A stretch of DNA of 64,000 nucleotides from Pestalotiopsis fici W106-1 (taxonomy: Eukaryota; Ascomycota; Sordariomycetes; Amphisphaeriales; Sporocadaceae): the NCBI RefSeq assembly GCF_000516985.1, contig NW_006917092.1, positions 1,132,619 to 1,196,618 on the forward strand, given 5' to 3'. The notes under the pieces were generated by a model. The model was not told where the DNA came from. It made no database searches and was given only the letters and a program-made list of their open reading frames with translations. Made by a program: the position numbers and the translations under genes. The first letter of the stretch is position 1. Each line of letters begins with the position of its first letter. Positions 33,873 through 45,313 of this stretch are shown piece after piece.

Positions 33873-35423
33873 TTAGGCACGGCCCAAAGACGCCCAGAAG
33901 CGTCTCTTGAGCTCGCCCCACATGGCATCACGTCCGGTACGGGTGCGCTGGACGGCGTCCTTGTTCTCGTTGGCACGGCGCAGCAGGTACTTCATGCACT
34001 CGCCCGTGGTGCCCCAGACAATGTACTTGTAGGCCTTGGTGCTCTCCTCAATGGCACTGTCGCGGTCGTCGCGCTTCTTGACGCACACGAGCTCGCAGCT
34101 CACGTCGTCAGCCATGCCCTGCAGCTGCGCAATGGCCAGCTCGCCGACCGGGCCCTTGGACGGGTATGTTGTTGGTGCCGGGATGGAGATCGAGTCGCGG
34201 ACCGCGCGGGCACGGCGCACCGACTCGAGGTTGTGTGAGCCCAAGAGAATTGAGACGAGGGGGTACTCGACGTCTTGCTTGAGAATGTCGTTCCACTCGC
34301 GACGGATCAACGACTCAGTAATGGCATCATAGTATTTGTCCGTGTCTTCCTTGGTGTCGTGAATAATGTGACGGGGGTCGGCGCCGAGGTAGGCACCACG
34401 AACGAGCTTGATACCCAGAGTGAAGCCCTCCTTGGCGGCAGCCAGGAGGTGCGAGCCGAGGACGGCAGGACAAGCCTTGAGGTAGGCCTGGTAGGTACCG
34501 TAGATAAGAGCGTGGCCAGGGACATTGTTGTACTTGCGCTGGTACTCGAGGGTCCAGTCGTCGATGCCTGCCTGCAGAGCAGTTTGCTCGGCATCAAACA
34601 AGAGAGGGATGTTGCGCTCGCGAGCATAGTCGCAGACTTGGTCGATACCGGCACGGAGCTCCTTGGGAGGGGGAAGTCGATTCTTGAGGGCGTAGAGGGC
34701 CTGCCGTCCAGCACCGGTAAACTTGAGAGCGACAAAGTCGCCGGGTTGAGCCAGTCGGACGGTCTCCAGGGTACCAGCAGTCCAGGGTCCAATCTCCTTC
34801 TCAACACACTCGTCCTTTTCGATGCCATGGTCACAGGCGGTCAAGTTCTCCGTCTGCGACTTGGAAAGAACCACCTCTTTGGCGTAACCCAGAATGACAC
34901 CAGTGAAACCCATCTTCCTCAGACCGTCGACCGTCTGGCGGACCTCGCCAGCATTCTCACCAGCGCAGAATTGTGCGTAAAAGGTCTTCTTCAAGAACCA
35001 GCCGAGTATAGCGTTCTTGTCGGGGTTCAAGATCGGGTTTTCAGTGTGCGCAAGCACGTTCATGGCGGCCAGCGAAGGCGGGAGGAGGATTGGCGAAGAT
35101 GAAATGGTCGTCGTGGCAAGCGTACGGAGGACCGTAGGAAGCGGAAGAACGGAAAGTGGCACAACCTTTTTCTTGGCTGCCATTTTTGCTTCCTCGGCGA
35201 ATTGAGACTTGAGGTCGGTGATGGACTTGGTGTCAATGATGGAAATATCCTGGGCAGTTTTCGAGGTCGAGTGAAGGCGACGTTTGGCGGTCTCGGTGGG
35301 TTCCAAGGCAGGTCGCGTTGTCGCGAAGGACCGGGCTACTAGGAAGACATATGATTGATGCTTTACAATCCTCAAAGACGAAGGAAAGGCCAAGGGCCTT
35401 CCCGCCAATGGGGCCTGCAGCAT
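33873..35423 (-). CDS. Proline dehydrogenase, mitochondrial
   Basis: 516 aa, intronless. It is an FAD-linked enzyme oxidising L-proline to pyrroline-5-carboxylate, the first step of proline catabolism, in the mitochondrial matrix or inner membrane. The N-terminus (MLQAPLAGRPLAFPSSLRIV...RSFATTRP) is basic and Ser-rich, a likely mitochondrial presequence. The beta/alpha-barrel is recognisable from GFTGVILGYAKEV, LPLLFDAEQTALQ, IYGTYQAYL, GIKLVRGAYL and LLGSHNLESV. The C-terminal signature YLLRRANEN matches YLxRRxxEN, which binds proline and flavin. The start ATG at 35421-35423 was chosen as the first in frame before the presequence. No partner P5C dehydrogenase is in the window. Two CACGTG/CACGT motifs lie upstream near 35881-35896. 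Confidence 0.93.
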   Translation of the reverse strand: MLQAPLAGRPLAFPSSLRIVKHQSYVFLVARSFATTRPALEPTETAKRRLHSTSKTAQDISIIDTKSITDLKSQFAEEAKMAAKKKVVPLSVLPLPTVLRTLATTTISSSPILLPPSLAAMNVLAHTENPILNPDKNAILGWFLKKTFYAQFCAGENAGEVRQTVDGLRKMGFTGVILGYAKEVVLSKSQTENLTACDHGIEKDECVEKEIGPWTAGTLETVRLAQPGDFVALKFTGAGRQALYALKNRLPPPKELRAGIDQVCDYARERNIPLLFDAEQTALQAGIDDWTLEYQRKYNNVPGHALIYGTYQAYLKACPAVLGSHLLAAAKEGFTLGIKLVRGAYLGADPRHIIHDTKEDTDKYYDAITESLIRREWNDILKQDVEYPLVSILLGSHNLESVRRARAVRDSISIPAPTTYPSKGPVGELAIAQLQGMADDVSCELVCVKKRDDRDSAIEESTKAYKYIVWGTTGECMKYLLRRANENKDAVQRTRTGRDAMWGELKRRFWASLGRA

Positions 35424-36834
35424 TGTTGTCGTTTGTTTTTTGAAGTTGGATTGTTTCTTTTGTCGCAAACAATGGAGAGAATTTGAAGATGCTCAAATAG
35501 AAGGATCTGGAGGATCACACTCAAGTACTACGCAGAGAGACAGGTCGAGAATATGAGGTCAAGACTAAAGTTTAAAACCACCGGGTAGACAAAGGGGAGA
35601 GGGTAGAGGGTCTATAAATCAACCTTTTAGGAGACATTCTGACGACAGTGGCTAAGCTGATACTGGATGGACGGCTCGTGCCTGCCTCCGATAATCGCAA
35701 TCAATGGTACAACGGCCGTAGAAATGAGGCACGTAAGATTGGCGCAGGCCGTGGACTCAATAACGCAAAGCAGCTTGCCCCTCCTGCTTTTCCCTGGCCA
35801 GCCCGCGCCTTGGCCTGTATGAAATCAATACTATCATTGATGAAAGACGCTCGAGACGCTTTCACAAGCAGTTGTCTTATCACGTAGCGTCACGTGGGTG
35901 GGGAGCATGATGGTCAAGAATGCCGCCTATAGCCGGATGCGATAGCCCTCGATTGGCCAATCACGAGCGCTACCGTTGCTGGCCGCGGCATGCACGCACC
36001 AGACAGTAAGCGCAGCAGGAGGGGACCAACTCTATTTAGAGGATAGCTTCTGGTTCCACGACCCCGGTGAAGGTTCAAGATGCCAGAGATTCCCGCGTGC
36101 CGTGTCAGTGCTTCGCGCCACCGCTCAAGCGTGCTCGGCTCCAAATCATCAAGCTCGGCTCAGAGTGGAGCTGGCTATTACTTTTTATCTTGCTCCTCTG
36201 TGGGGAAAGGGAGCTTCTTTTTCTATGCCCTTGCTTGGCCTCTGGCAATTGGGCGGGCCCTGTCCTGGCTGTTGAGCTCTGTGCTTGTCCTTGTCGGCAC
36301 TCTGCAGCACTGAACCGAGTGATTGTCAAACCCGTTCGTGTGGGGGGCCACTGCTGGACAGACAGCCGGGCGTCGTCTACTGTACGGTGAAAGCCAGATT
36401 GCCGAATGGTATGCGTCTCACGGTAATCGCTGACAATTATCTTGGGTTGCTTTCCGACTGAATCGCGCAATGCAACAGCTGAACAGTTCTGCAGCCCAAC
36501 AGAGGTTGATCCACTTTGCCAACAGACTCCGGCAGCGCAATGCGAAAAGGGCGAATCGTGCATACAAAGAAACGGTCGCCTCTCCTAGCCGGGCATACTG
36601 TCCTAGTGTAGGTAACTTTCTGCCAATGTTTGATTCGGCAACAGTCAGCGGTATCATATTGTGTCCCCAGGATAAAGTGGGTTCTCCAGACAGATCGGGT
36701 TCCAGATATGTGCTTATGGATTGTCGTGCAAATTGGCGACATTTGCTTCTTTCCATGAATAACCGAGCAGTAATACTAGTGTGGATCTTTCACCACTCGC
36801 GATCTCCATTACGATGGCATGATGATGGAGAGTA
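35424..36834. other. Intergenic, proline dehydrogenase promoter side
   Basis: About 1.4 kb. A CACGTG palindrome is at 35891-35896, with a second CACGT nearby. Several short open frames near 36070-36900 show no coding bias or domain. No gene is supported. Confidence 0.55.
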
Positions 36835-37577
36835 TTACATGATATGTTCTTCCTGCGTTTGTGCGCTGCTGCCGCCGCCGACATGCCGCCGTAGAAACTC
36901 GATGTAGCCAACGGGCCGACCCTTTGCGAGCGAGAGAAGGTCCTGGACGCCGCCATACACAAAACCAACAATTAATCCCTTCCGTGCCGTTCTCGCACTT
37001 TCGGCCGCTGAAAATCGATCTACAGATCAATTCGGGTTAGCAATGATGATGCAAGCATCGGCGACGCAATCGGGCGAGGCATACTTATTAAACTGAAACC
37101 GCCCGCTACAGCCAAACTGGCAGCAATGGTGTTAAACATGTCCTTGGAGCCCCGGTACACATCGAATAGATTCTCCGTGCAGAACATGGCCGACGTGATT
37201 AGACTCAAGCGCAGTCCATTCCGGAAGCCTTCCTTCAATCCGCCAAACATGAGGTGATAGTTTTTGCTCTTGTGATATAGATACCATCCGGTCGTGGTCG
37301 TGGGAAGCTTGTGTGCGTGTTCGGCTCGAAACCGTAGACCGGCCATCTGACTGCCGTGCGCGAGGCCCAGCGTCATGCCCATGCCAAAGGCTGCCAGCGC
37401 AGCTCCTGGTATCCGGACCATGGGCGGCAGCGACAGTCTCGACTCTCTCCATAGCCTCTCGTACTCTTCGCGCGTCGGTTTTATGCGTCCATCTCTTGTT
37501 TGTGACTCTGCGCCTTCGTATCTTCGCTCCCTGACGTGCTTCAACACCTTTTCGTACGATGGAGATTGCAACGACAT
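36835..37577 (-). CDS. Tim17/Tim22/Tim23-family-like membrane protein, two exons
   Basis: Exon 1 37577-37085; intron 37084-37008 (GTATGC donor, GCTAACC branch, TTTCAG acceptor); exon 2 37007-36835; 221 aa with phase kept. Without splicing the frame would stop 28 codons into the intron. Features of the family are Gly-rich membrane segments: ALAAFGMGMTLGLAHGS (~60-76), YHLMFGGLKEGFRNGLRLSLITSAMF (split over ~107-132), an acidic FDVYRGSKDMFN turn, IAASLAVAGGFSL and GLIVGFVYGGVQDLL. The arrangement of G-x-x-x-G helices and the Arg-Gly-x-x-Asp-x-x-Asn turn fit mitochondrial Tim17-like proteins such as TIMMDC1 or complex I subunits. Exact role is unknown; mitochondrial inner membrane is inferred. 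Confidence 0.78.
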
Positions 37578-38456
37578 GCTCGACTGTGGCGCCCCGGCTC
37601 GGCTGGGCTCTTGCTTGTGGTTTCTGTGCTATATGTTGCAGTCGTAAGTCGTGAAGTTGTGGATAAGGATAAGTTATTGGTTATAGATTCAGATGCCAGA
37701 CATGCGACGGACAATACGTAGGATCGTGCGATGTTCCATTAATGATTCCGAGTTTCTGTTATCGATATGCACATGGAGATTTGGCGCTGCAGACTTGGCC
37801 GAATTTTGCTCGGGCTGAGTTTTTAGTGTCCCAAAAGATCCTCCCCCAGTAAATTATGGGGCACAAGGGGTGATGCTCATTTCATGATGCGCTGTGTTGC
37901 TATTTTCGGCTGCTTTTTTGATACACATAAACAATACACATGCGCAATTCGTATCAGCCAATCCAATTCTCAATTAAACAGAAAACTCATAATTTTCCAG
38001 AGTCCAGGTAAATGCCTTGCAAAATTAAGCATATGAGCAATCATCTTATCGGCTCTTAACATTGCTAAATATGCCCGAATACTCTACTAGAGCATGCGGA
38101 ATGTTGCTCAAGCTCAATCAATCGCATCGAGCTCTGGGAACTGTTATCCGACGTTTTGCATTCAAAACCTCCACTCCTGAAAGGATCTTCAAGATACATA
38201 CAAGACTCCATCATTATGCTTGAGCTGAGCTGACGGCATGGATACGCCGACCCTCGTAAGTACCACTTTTCAGGGAATAACAGCCTACTGCGCCGCAAAC
38301 CACAATTCGGATTCTCCACGGGTCAGGCCTTGACTCTGTTGCCTCACGGTCATGCTGAAATGCATCTTTCACCACTCTCAATAAGAAGGCAAACACCCTT
38401 TGACCTTTGCAGAGGTAAAACGTGTGGCATAGCAATCAACGTCCTTTCTTGCAATC
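37578..38456. other. Divergent intergenic region
   Basis: It separates the Tim17-like gene from the polytopic orphan. The sequence is AT-rich around 37900-38060. No gene is seen. Confidence 0.55.
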
Positions 38457-39796
38457 ATGCTTGCCTTAACTCGTTATGTTTTGTTGCCGCTGTCGTTCAA
38501 CAGCAAATGTATTCCCTTTTCGGAATGGATCTCCCTTCTGACTCTGTGTCTTGCACCGCTGATTGTTCACGTTGTGTCGGGCTCGCCATCGGGGTCTTCC
38601 CTGGCAGCAAAGAGGCCACATTGGTACGACTACGTTTGCCATTATAATCCAACGTCCATCTTGTGGCGGTATGCCGCAATTACCGATCGCAGGATCCGAG
38701 CTCTCTATTGGAGCAATTCTGATATGGCTGCCAGCAATGCCATTTTCTGGACGGAAATTGGTTGGGATGGTCGTGAACACAGTAGGTACACCCCAACGTC
38801 AAGCTTGTCTTGGGATGCTTCCAGGGCCCGCGATTGCTAACAGTAAATCGTATAGTGATCATATCTGCAGCCTCCTACTGCATTCACTTACCTGAGCACC
38901 CCCACGCAGAGCTTGTTTCGAGCACAACAATCAAGACTGTAATCACAGTAGCGCAGGGTATTGCCGCTTTCTATCCTCTGGTGGATTCTCTGGTCAACGT
39001 GAAATCTAGCGGCAGTTACGTCGGAATGCTTGGAGTCGACTCAATATTTACGCCAATCGCAATCCTTGGGCTTCTGAGACTCTTCGCGGCCAGGTGGCTC
39101 ACGGAGGATTACATATACAACACAAGGAGCGATATCCCCTTGAAAACACTCCCATCAGTCCCCGAGGACGAGAGTGGCAGTACAGAGCATCTCATGTCCC
39201 CGCGACCCACCTCGCCTATGGATGTTATCGCACGCTACAGGCCGACCTCGTACTGGCCATCGCGAGTGTTTCGTACCGTCTACATGCTCATCCTGGTGTT
39301 ATTCTGGGCCGTTTCTGCATTGTACGTTGTACCGATCAACCCAGCACCGAATTCACTTGGAAGATTCATGACTACCACCATGTTCTCCACCGCCATGCTT
39401 TACGTGGTCTTTTTGACCATTACCGTTATTCTATATCTATACTACTTCTTGCGGGGCATGAGTACAACGACCATCATCCCATGCATTTCTTCGCCATTTT
39501 ATCGGATATACACCTACTGCTTCTTTCTCTACATCCCGGCCCTCATAGCCATTGCAAGCATCGAAACAAATCGCAATCCGGGAGGCGGCTACACCAGCGT
39601 AAACTGGGGAAACCTAACTGCATGTACATCAACACTCTATCCCGTTGGAATTGAAGGATCAAATATCATGGGTCTCACTACTCTTGTCAACCCCGATCTC
39701 CCGCCTGTTCATGAACCATTGTTCATGAGCAATACGTCGGATGACTCGTATTGGACGTTTGGATTTCAAGGATATTGCAGCGGGCTCGTCACATAA
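38457..39796 (+). CDS. Polytopic membrane protein of unknown function, two exons
   Basis: Model: exon 1 38457-38781; intron 38782-38855 (GTAGGT donor, TTGCTAACA branch, TATAG acceptor); exon 2 38856-39796; 421 aa. A second acceptor (CTGCAG, 38870) would remove five codons. About six to seven hydrophobic segments are visible: LLTLCLAPLIVHVVSG, MIISAASYC region, TVITVAQGIAAFYPLV, VYMLILVLFWAVSALYVV, MLYVVFLTITVILYLYYFL and IYTYCFFLYIPALIAIA. A lumenal tail with NLTAC and NTSDD glycosylation sites follows. I do not recognise the family. After the TAA at 39794-39796 the same frame stays open for 24 codons (LILAVAARMIKHGIA...), which looks protein-like, so the stop could be recent. Confidence 0.7.
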
Positions 39797-40613
39797 TTGA
39801 TTCTTGCCGTCGCTGCGCGGATGATTAAGCACGGTATCGCTACATGGCTGGCCAGTAGATTCTTTAGATAAAGGATTGGTATGACACATCAGCTGACACG
39901 GAAATGATGAAAGATACAATACTATGAATAAATGACACAGACCCAAACCTACAGATAAATTATGTGTGAATCTTACGCATGAAGAGTATTGAAATTTGAA
40001 CAGAGCCTATTGAGGTACCTAGGTGATTGGATGAACCTGAGTCATGGCTGTTTAGGGACAAATCTATGAAAACTTGACAAAAAGACATATTTTATTGCAT
40101 AACACACCGTCCTGTTTTATTAGTTGATCGTGGGATCATACAGAAGTGTCTAGTCATTTGCTGATCGTCTTTAATTGAACATCTTGATATTTAAAACGGG
40201 GGGTTGGTGTTATATATTCCAGGACAATGTTATTGACATCTCTCTTTTTTCTCCTTTCCAATGTTATATGAGGATACAAAAAAAAAAACAGGCGCCTTGT
40301 TCCCGTTCCTGCAAAAATGAATCGCCGTAGCTGCCTGATTATTGCAGTACCTAGCAGGTTATTGATAGTGCAGTGGAGGCCTGCCCAAGGTGACGGATAA
40401 GCTATTTCGCCCCACCACTTAAGCGACTCTCACGTCCTCACGTGCCGACGTGTTTGCCTGAGCATCAATCACTACGTCAACCTGCGGCGACACCTTTATT
40501 GTCTTAAAAATCGCACACGGACCATTCCTCCTCATCAAGAGACGAAGAACGCTTGTGCCAAAGCCTTCGACTTGCAAACAAGGACACAAAGAGAGGGAAG
40601 ACATCGCCGCATC
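39797..40613. other. Intergenic
   Basis: 3' flank of the polytopic orphan and promoter of the small acidic protein. A short A-run lies near 40278-40288. No gene is seen. Confidence 0.55.
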
Positions 40614-41090
40614 ATGGTAGTTTCTCCACCAAAGTCACGGCGTCTTTGGTTACGAGAACACTAACGATCTTCACAGGTTCGTCGAGACAAGGTGGACGAC
40701 ATTGACCTGTCGATCCGCTTCAAGTATGGAGTTCACAGCATCTTCCTGTTTGTAGACTCCAACTCTCAGTTCTCAGACATCGCATCGGAGCTGCTGGAAA
40801 TAATAAAGGAGCGCTTCCCCGACGGTCTGAAGGCAGACAGAGAGGCTCCGCCCGTCGCCGTCCCAGACGACTCATCTAGCATCGAGTTTGCTGTTCTGAC
40901 GGTCCCGAGCGATCCCAGCCAGGGCTGGACCCCGCTCCGTGCTGCCCCCGATGACAAGCCCTTGGCCAAGGGCCTAAAAGACAACCAGATTGTCGCATTT
41001 GCGTTTCGCGATGAGGATGCCGAAGACGTTGACGAAGAGGGCTTCCAAGTTGCTTTCCCGACCTACGAGGAAGAAGAGATGGAGGAATAG
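40614..41090 (+). CDS. Small acidic protein, intron directly after ATG
   Basis: Exon 1 is only the ATG (40614-40616); intron 40617-40676 (GTAGTT...CACTAAC...TTCACAG); exon 2 40677-41090; 138 aa. The protein begins MVRRDKVDDIDLSIRFKY and shows alternating strands and one amphipathic helix (FSDIASELLEIIKERFPDG), then LKDNQIVAFAFRDED and an acidic tail EEEEMEE. The strand-helix-strand pattern could be a ubiquitin-like beta-grasp fold; this is a guess from pattern only. There is no signal peptide or membrane segment. No in-frame ATG precedes residue V2 in exon 2, so the one-codon first exon is needed for a natural start. Confidence 0.72.
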
Positions 41091-42528
41091 GCCGGGTTTG
41101 ACTGCGTGGGGTTACAAGGTCCTCTTCCAGTCACTCTACATTATCAGTCAGACTTTGGGATATCACGCGACACGCCAGCGCTACAAATTGTGCACATTCT
41201 AAAGAGGCATTTGCAGAAGCCTCTCTTACTACGGATTCTATGAGATTCACTCCACTGCAATATCCCCGAGCCCACCAAGGGAGAGAACCGTACACGTCAG
41301 AATGACACTTGCTGTTCATAGATGATCACAATGTGTGACGCTTGAACAATGCTTTGGACATAGGCAGCTAGCAATTGATGAATGATGTGGCTGGCATGAT
41401 GCATTTATTTGCATGACTGGATTTTTGTGTTGACAGTTGGGGTATGATTTCGGGTACCTTGTGTTTTCTCCCTAGGAGGGAATAGTCCAATCACCCTTAT
41501 TAACTATATTATGCGCAATTCCATAGTCACGATTCCCGCCTCGAGGATCGTATGAAAGCCTGACAGAGGCAAGGAGGATAATTCTATATGAGTTGGATCA
41601 AAGTATGCTCTAACATGACGGAGCAGAGGCCGATCAGAAATTCGTCGTCAGCTCCAATAGTTGAAATTGCTAGACAGGTTCAATCAAATCTGAAGTGTTA
41701 CCTGGATGGGGCTTGGAATATGCTGCATCACTGAGTCACTGGCGAGGATTGTCTTATACAAGACTTTTAGGTCTAGGAGGTGGTATGGGGACAGCACGGC
41801 AAGAAAACTTTGAGAGCCACAGCCATTCGGCGATGGGACTTGGCCTGTCCTTTGGATCATTTGATCACGTAACTATGATAGCCGATTTCCCAGGCTTTCC
41901 GGTTGCTTCATTGGATAGCATCGGGCATTCGGTATGTCACCAAGATGTTATCATAAGTTCATGTTCGAGGGATGCGCCGTGGAAATGTTTGCCACTGTAG
42001 AGCTCATGGCAACTGCTGATATGATCGTCATTGGTGCGAACGCAAATAGGCAATACTTTTCTTGTCTTTCTGGCAATGGCTTTCACGCAGATCGAGTGAC
42101 CACTGATCGTATTTAAATTTACGGCCTCAATGGTTTTGTGCCCACAAGCCCGAAAGTTGCCTGAGCCAGCGGTCACATTGCTATATTTCCTAGCGTAACT
42201 GGGTGCCCCGATGCGATGTGCCTTGGGGCGGAACCGCGGGCCCTGCCGAGCGTTCCAATTTGCACCTAAAAACATGCTAAACCTTCCCCCCTGAGCCCAT
42301 GATTACTGGACAAAGCTCTCCTAAATATGGTAAGCGCCAAGGGTCTTTGCTTGCATGCGGATCCCCTATTCTCAGATCTTGAAGCACGGTTCTCAACCCA
42401 GAAAAAAAGCTACGATGATCTCCTAGACTTGCTTCACTATTTGCGTCTCTGGCAACGCCATACGTGATTCTCTCGCCAACTGAGCTCTTGCAATTTTCTG
42501 CTGGCTTCGGCCACATGCCGCCAGCTAC
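41091..42528. other. Intergenic
   Basis: 3' flank of the small acidic protein and promoter of the metallophosphoesterase. Short frames near 41695-42275 show no domain or coding bias. Nothing is supported. Confidence 0.55.
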
Positions 42529-44247
42529 ATGTCCCCCGCGGCTTTTCTTCGCAATGTCTTGCGCCTCCTCGTCCCCTTTGCTTTGATCATCACGACCTAC
42601 CTGTACCTTTACCCTGTCTTCCTGGGCTGCGCGTTCCCGCTCCCCGACTCGCAACCAGCAACAGCCGCCTTCCAGTCGACCGTTCAGCAACACATTGGGA
42701 ATGTTGATCTGAGCATTGCGCCCTTTCGTCTCCTCGCGCTGGGTGATCCCCAGCTCGAGGGTGACACCTCACTACCGGACACGTACCGCACCCCCTTCAA
42801 CCACCTAAAGAGTTTTGCGTTGAACATTGCTTTCCAAACGTCGCACAGTTCCCTTCGGGAACGCATACGGCAATCACTGCACGACTTGGTAGATCTATAC
42901 CTCGAGGATATACCAGACGCTCTCGAGTCAATACGGAAACGCATCGATCTGTTTGGCAACGACTTTTATCTTGCCCACATCTACCGAACGCTCAAGTGGT
43001 GGACCAAGCCTTCACACGTCACGGTACTTGGAGATCTCTTGGGTAGCCAGTGGATCGGCGACGAAGAATTCGAGAGGCGAAGCTGGAGATACTGGAACAG
43101 AGCATTTGCCGGGGGTGAACGAGTGCCTGACGAGGTCGCTGTGCACCCTGCCGAGGAATACCAGCTGACTGGCTATCTTGGTAATGAAGGAAGCAATGGC
43201 ACAGTATGGCGCAACCGGATCATCAACATTGCCGGAAACCATGACGTAGGGTACGCAGGTGATCTGACGATTGAACGACTCGAACGATTCGAGCAGGCTT
43301 TTGGCAAGGCTGCCTACGAGTTGCGCTTCGAGTTGCCCATTACCAACGCGACCCTGAACGCGACGATCATGGATACGGAAAAGAACCCCGATTCGAACCG
43401 ATTAGCGCCCGAGATCAGAATCGTCGTTATCAACAATATGAATCTGGATACGCCAGCGATCACTCCAGAGCTCCAGGATCATACCTACACCTTTGTCAAC
43501 GATGTCATCAACACTGCCGCCGCCGTCGAGTATCAAGGCCACTTCACTTTGGTCCTGACGCATATTCCCATGTACAAACCCGAAGGCGTCTGCGTTGATG
43601 CGCCATTCTTTGATTTCCACTCTTCCGAGGAGGGAGGCGGTGTCAAGGAGCAATATCAACTATCTGCAGATGCTTCCAAAGGCTTTCTCGAGGGTATCTA
43701 CGGCATTCATAAGGACATTAACGCGCCAGGTAGCGGCAAGGGCCGGCATGGGTTGGTCATCAATGGCCACGACCACGAAGGTTGTGATATCTTCCACTTC
43801 ATCAACCAGACAACAGGGGATAGCTTGGATGATCGCAATTGGGAGGTTGTACGGTGGCATGAGGCTCAACAGAAGGCTATTCCCGGAAAGCCTGGACACC
43901 CTGGCCTACGAGAAGTCACTGTACGCAGCATGATGGGCGGGTTTGGCGGTAATGCCGGCCTGCTCAGCGCCTGGTTCGACGAGGACGCCTGGGAATGGAA
44001 GTATGAATTCGTCAACTGTGCGCTTGGGAAGCAGTACCTGTGGTGGTTCGTACATATCTTTGACCTCATACTTGTCGTCGTAGTCTTGGTATATCCCATT
44101 TTCACTGCTCTGGTTGCTGCTGGGGTCGTGGACGATGTATGGCCAGATTTTATTGCGTCACGCATCAGACAGTCGGAGAAGCCTCAGAAACCTGATGTCG
44201 CCAAGAATGTACAAGTTGGAAATGGGCAAACAAAAACGGCATCATAG
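42529..44247 (+). CDS. Ted1/Cdc1-like metallophosphoesterase, membrane-bound
   Basis: 572 aa, intronless. The five calcineurin-like metal-binding blocks are present in order: LALGDPQLEG (~69-78), VLGDLLGSQW (~167-175), IAGNHDVGYAGD (~234-245), LTHIPMYKPEG (~345-355) and INGHDHEGCD (~410-419). A membrane anchor lies at residues ~10-33 and another near 508-535 (FDLILVVVVLVYPIFTALVA). The family (yeast Ted1 and Cdc1, animal PGAP5) removes an ethanolamine phosphate from GPI anchors in the ER so that GPI proteins can leave. GDPQ and GNHD choice, length and C-terminal span favour the Ted1/Cdc1 branch over soluble phosphatases. A GPI-type client lies nearby (57668-58279), which is probably coincidence. 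Confidence 0.86.
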   Translation: MSPAAFLRNVLRLLVPFALIITTYLYLYPVFLGCAFPLPDSQPATAAFQSTVQQHIGNVDLSIAPFRLLALGDPQLEGDTSLPDTYRTPFNHLKSFALNIAFQTSHSSLRERIRQSLHDLVDLYLEDIPDALESIRKRIDLFGNDFYLAHIYRTLKWWTKPSHVTVLGDLLGSQWIGDEEFERRSWRYWNRAFAGGERVPDEVAVHPAEEYQLTGYLGNEGSNGTVWRNRIINIAGNHDVGYAGDLTIERLERFEQAFGKAAYELRFELPITNATLNATIMDTEKNPDSNRLAPEIRIVVINNMNLDTPAITPELQDHTYTFVNDVINTAAAVEYQGHFTLVLTHIPMYKPEGVCVDAPFFDFHSSEEGGGVKEQYQLSADASKGFLEGIYGIHKDINAPGSGKGRHGLVINGHDHEGCDIFHFINQTTGDSLDDRNWEVVRWHEAQQKAIPGKPGHPGLREVTVRSMMGGFGGNAGLLSAWFDEDAWEWKYEFVNCALGKQYLWWFVHIFDLILVVVVLVYPIFTALVAAGVVDDVWPDFIASRIRQSEKPQKPDVAKNVQVGNGQTKTAS

Positions 44248-45313
44248 AAAGGGGGAGTCTTTTGGATATGTCAGGATATGGTCGTTTCATCAGCCTTGCA
44301 TAGGCTCTGGCGTTGGTATGTGTTTTTCAGGAATTCCGGCATTCAAGTTTGGGAATCTCCGATTGTATGAATCAAAACTGCATGTACAGCATATGATTAT
44401 CGAATTCAATAGACGTCCAATAATCTAATGAAGGGTTGTATTTATCCTGCATGGCTTGAAATCTTGTATTATGTGGCACGACTGACTCTGCAACGACAAG
44501 TGCTTCAAAGGCTATGATGTTTGAGAATAAAACTCGGAAATATCAGCTAAGGCCAAGTCCAGTGCCGAGAGATGGCTGACTCATTTTTCAGAAGCGTTTG
44601 CCGTTGAATATGAATGCGCGACCGTTGCACTGGATCAGATGCCAAGATTGGCAGTATGGTTGACAAGTCAACATTCAGCAATGCGAGGATGGCCTGACTG
44701 AAAAGAGTAACCTCTCACAGATGCTTATTGGTGGCAAAAGTAGACATAGTCTTGGCTCTAGAAGCTTTGGAGGATTTATTGATTGCTTAGGGGCTTTTCT
44801 TGGCCCGTCTTGCAGGCTCACTTGCCTGGCTGAGCGGGATCATCGTGGTTGAGGTATTTATCACGCCAAGAAGATCAGGCTCACAGACTGCATGAACTAT
44901 CTGCAGTCTAAGGCTTAGAAAGTGTTCCATCATATCAGTCTCGTATCTTGCTCCCGTCTGAGACAACCGCCTATGTGCTCCTGTTTGACGATATATGTAT
45001 ACAAATCCACCATTATCTACGAAGCTTTTCTCCAATGAAGTCTGAATAACCTAAAAGTCAAGTCAACGAGCAACACGTCGACGATGGTGATATAGTAGGT
45101 ACAGATTAGGTCGCCTCGATCTTAATAACGTTTGAAACCACTTCTTCAGGATGAATCACGATTAAATCGTTTGCAGATGGCTTGTCTAAGAAATTTTATA
45201 TAGCTTGCATGGAGTGATCTCTTACTTTGAAGTTTCGTCTCGAGTAATAATATGATTATTTCATCAAATTGCCAAACATTTTCTTATTCACACGAAAGAC
45301 TACGGTAGACAAG
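44248..45313. other. Intergenic
   Basis: No gene is seen. A short minus-strand frame near 44787-45035 lacks domain or coding character. Confidence 0.55.

Noticed and set aside
34275..35102. Long plus-strand open frame of about 275 codons
   Set aside because: It is antisense to proline dehydrogenase, whose motifs and C-terminal signature are clear.
37020..37577. Single-exon version of the Tim17-like gene (185 aa)
   Set aside because: Its last 28 codons are intron sequence; the two-exon model gives a better C-terminus.
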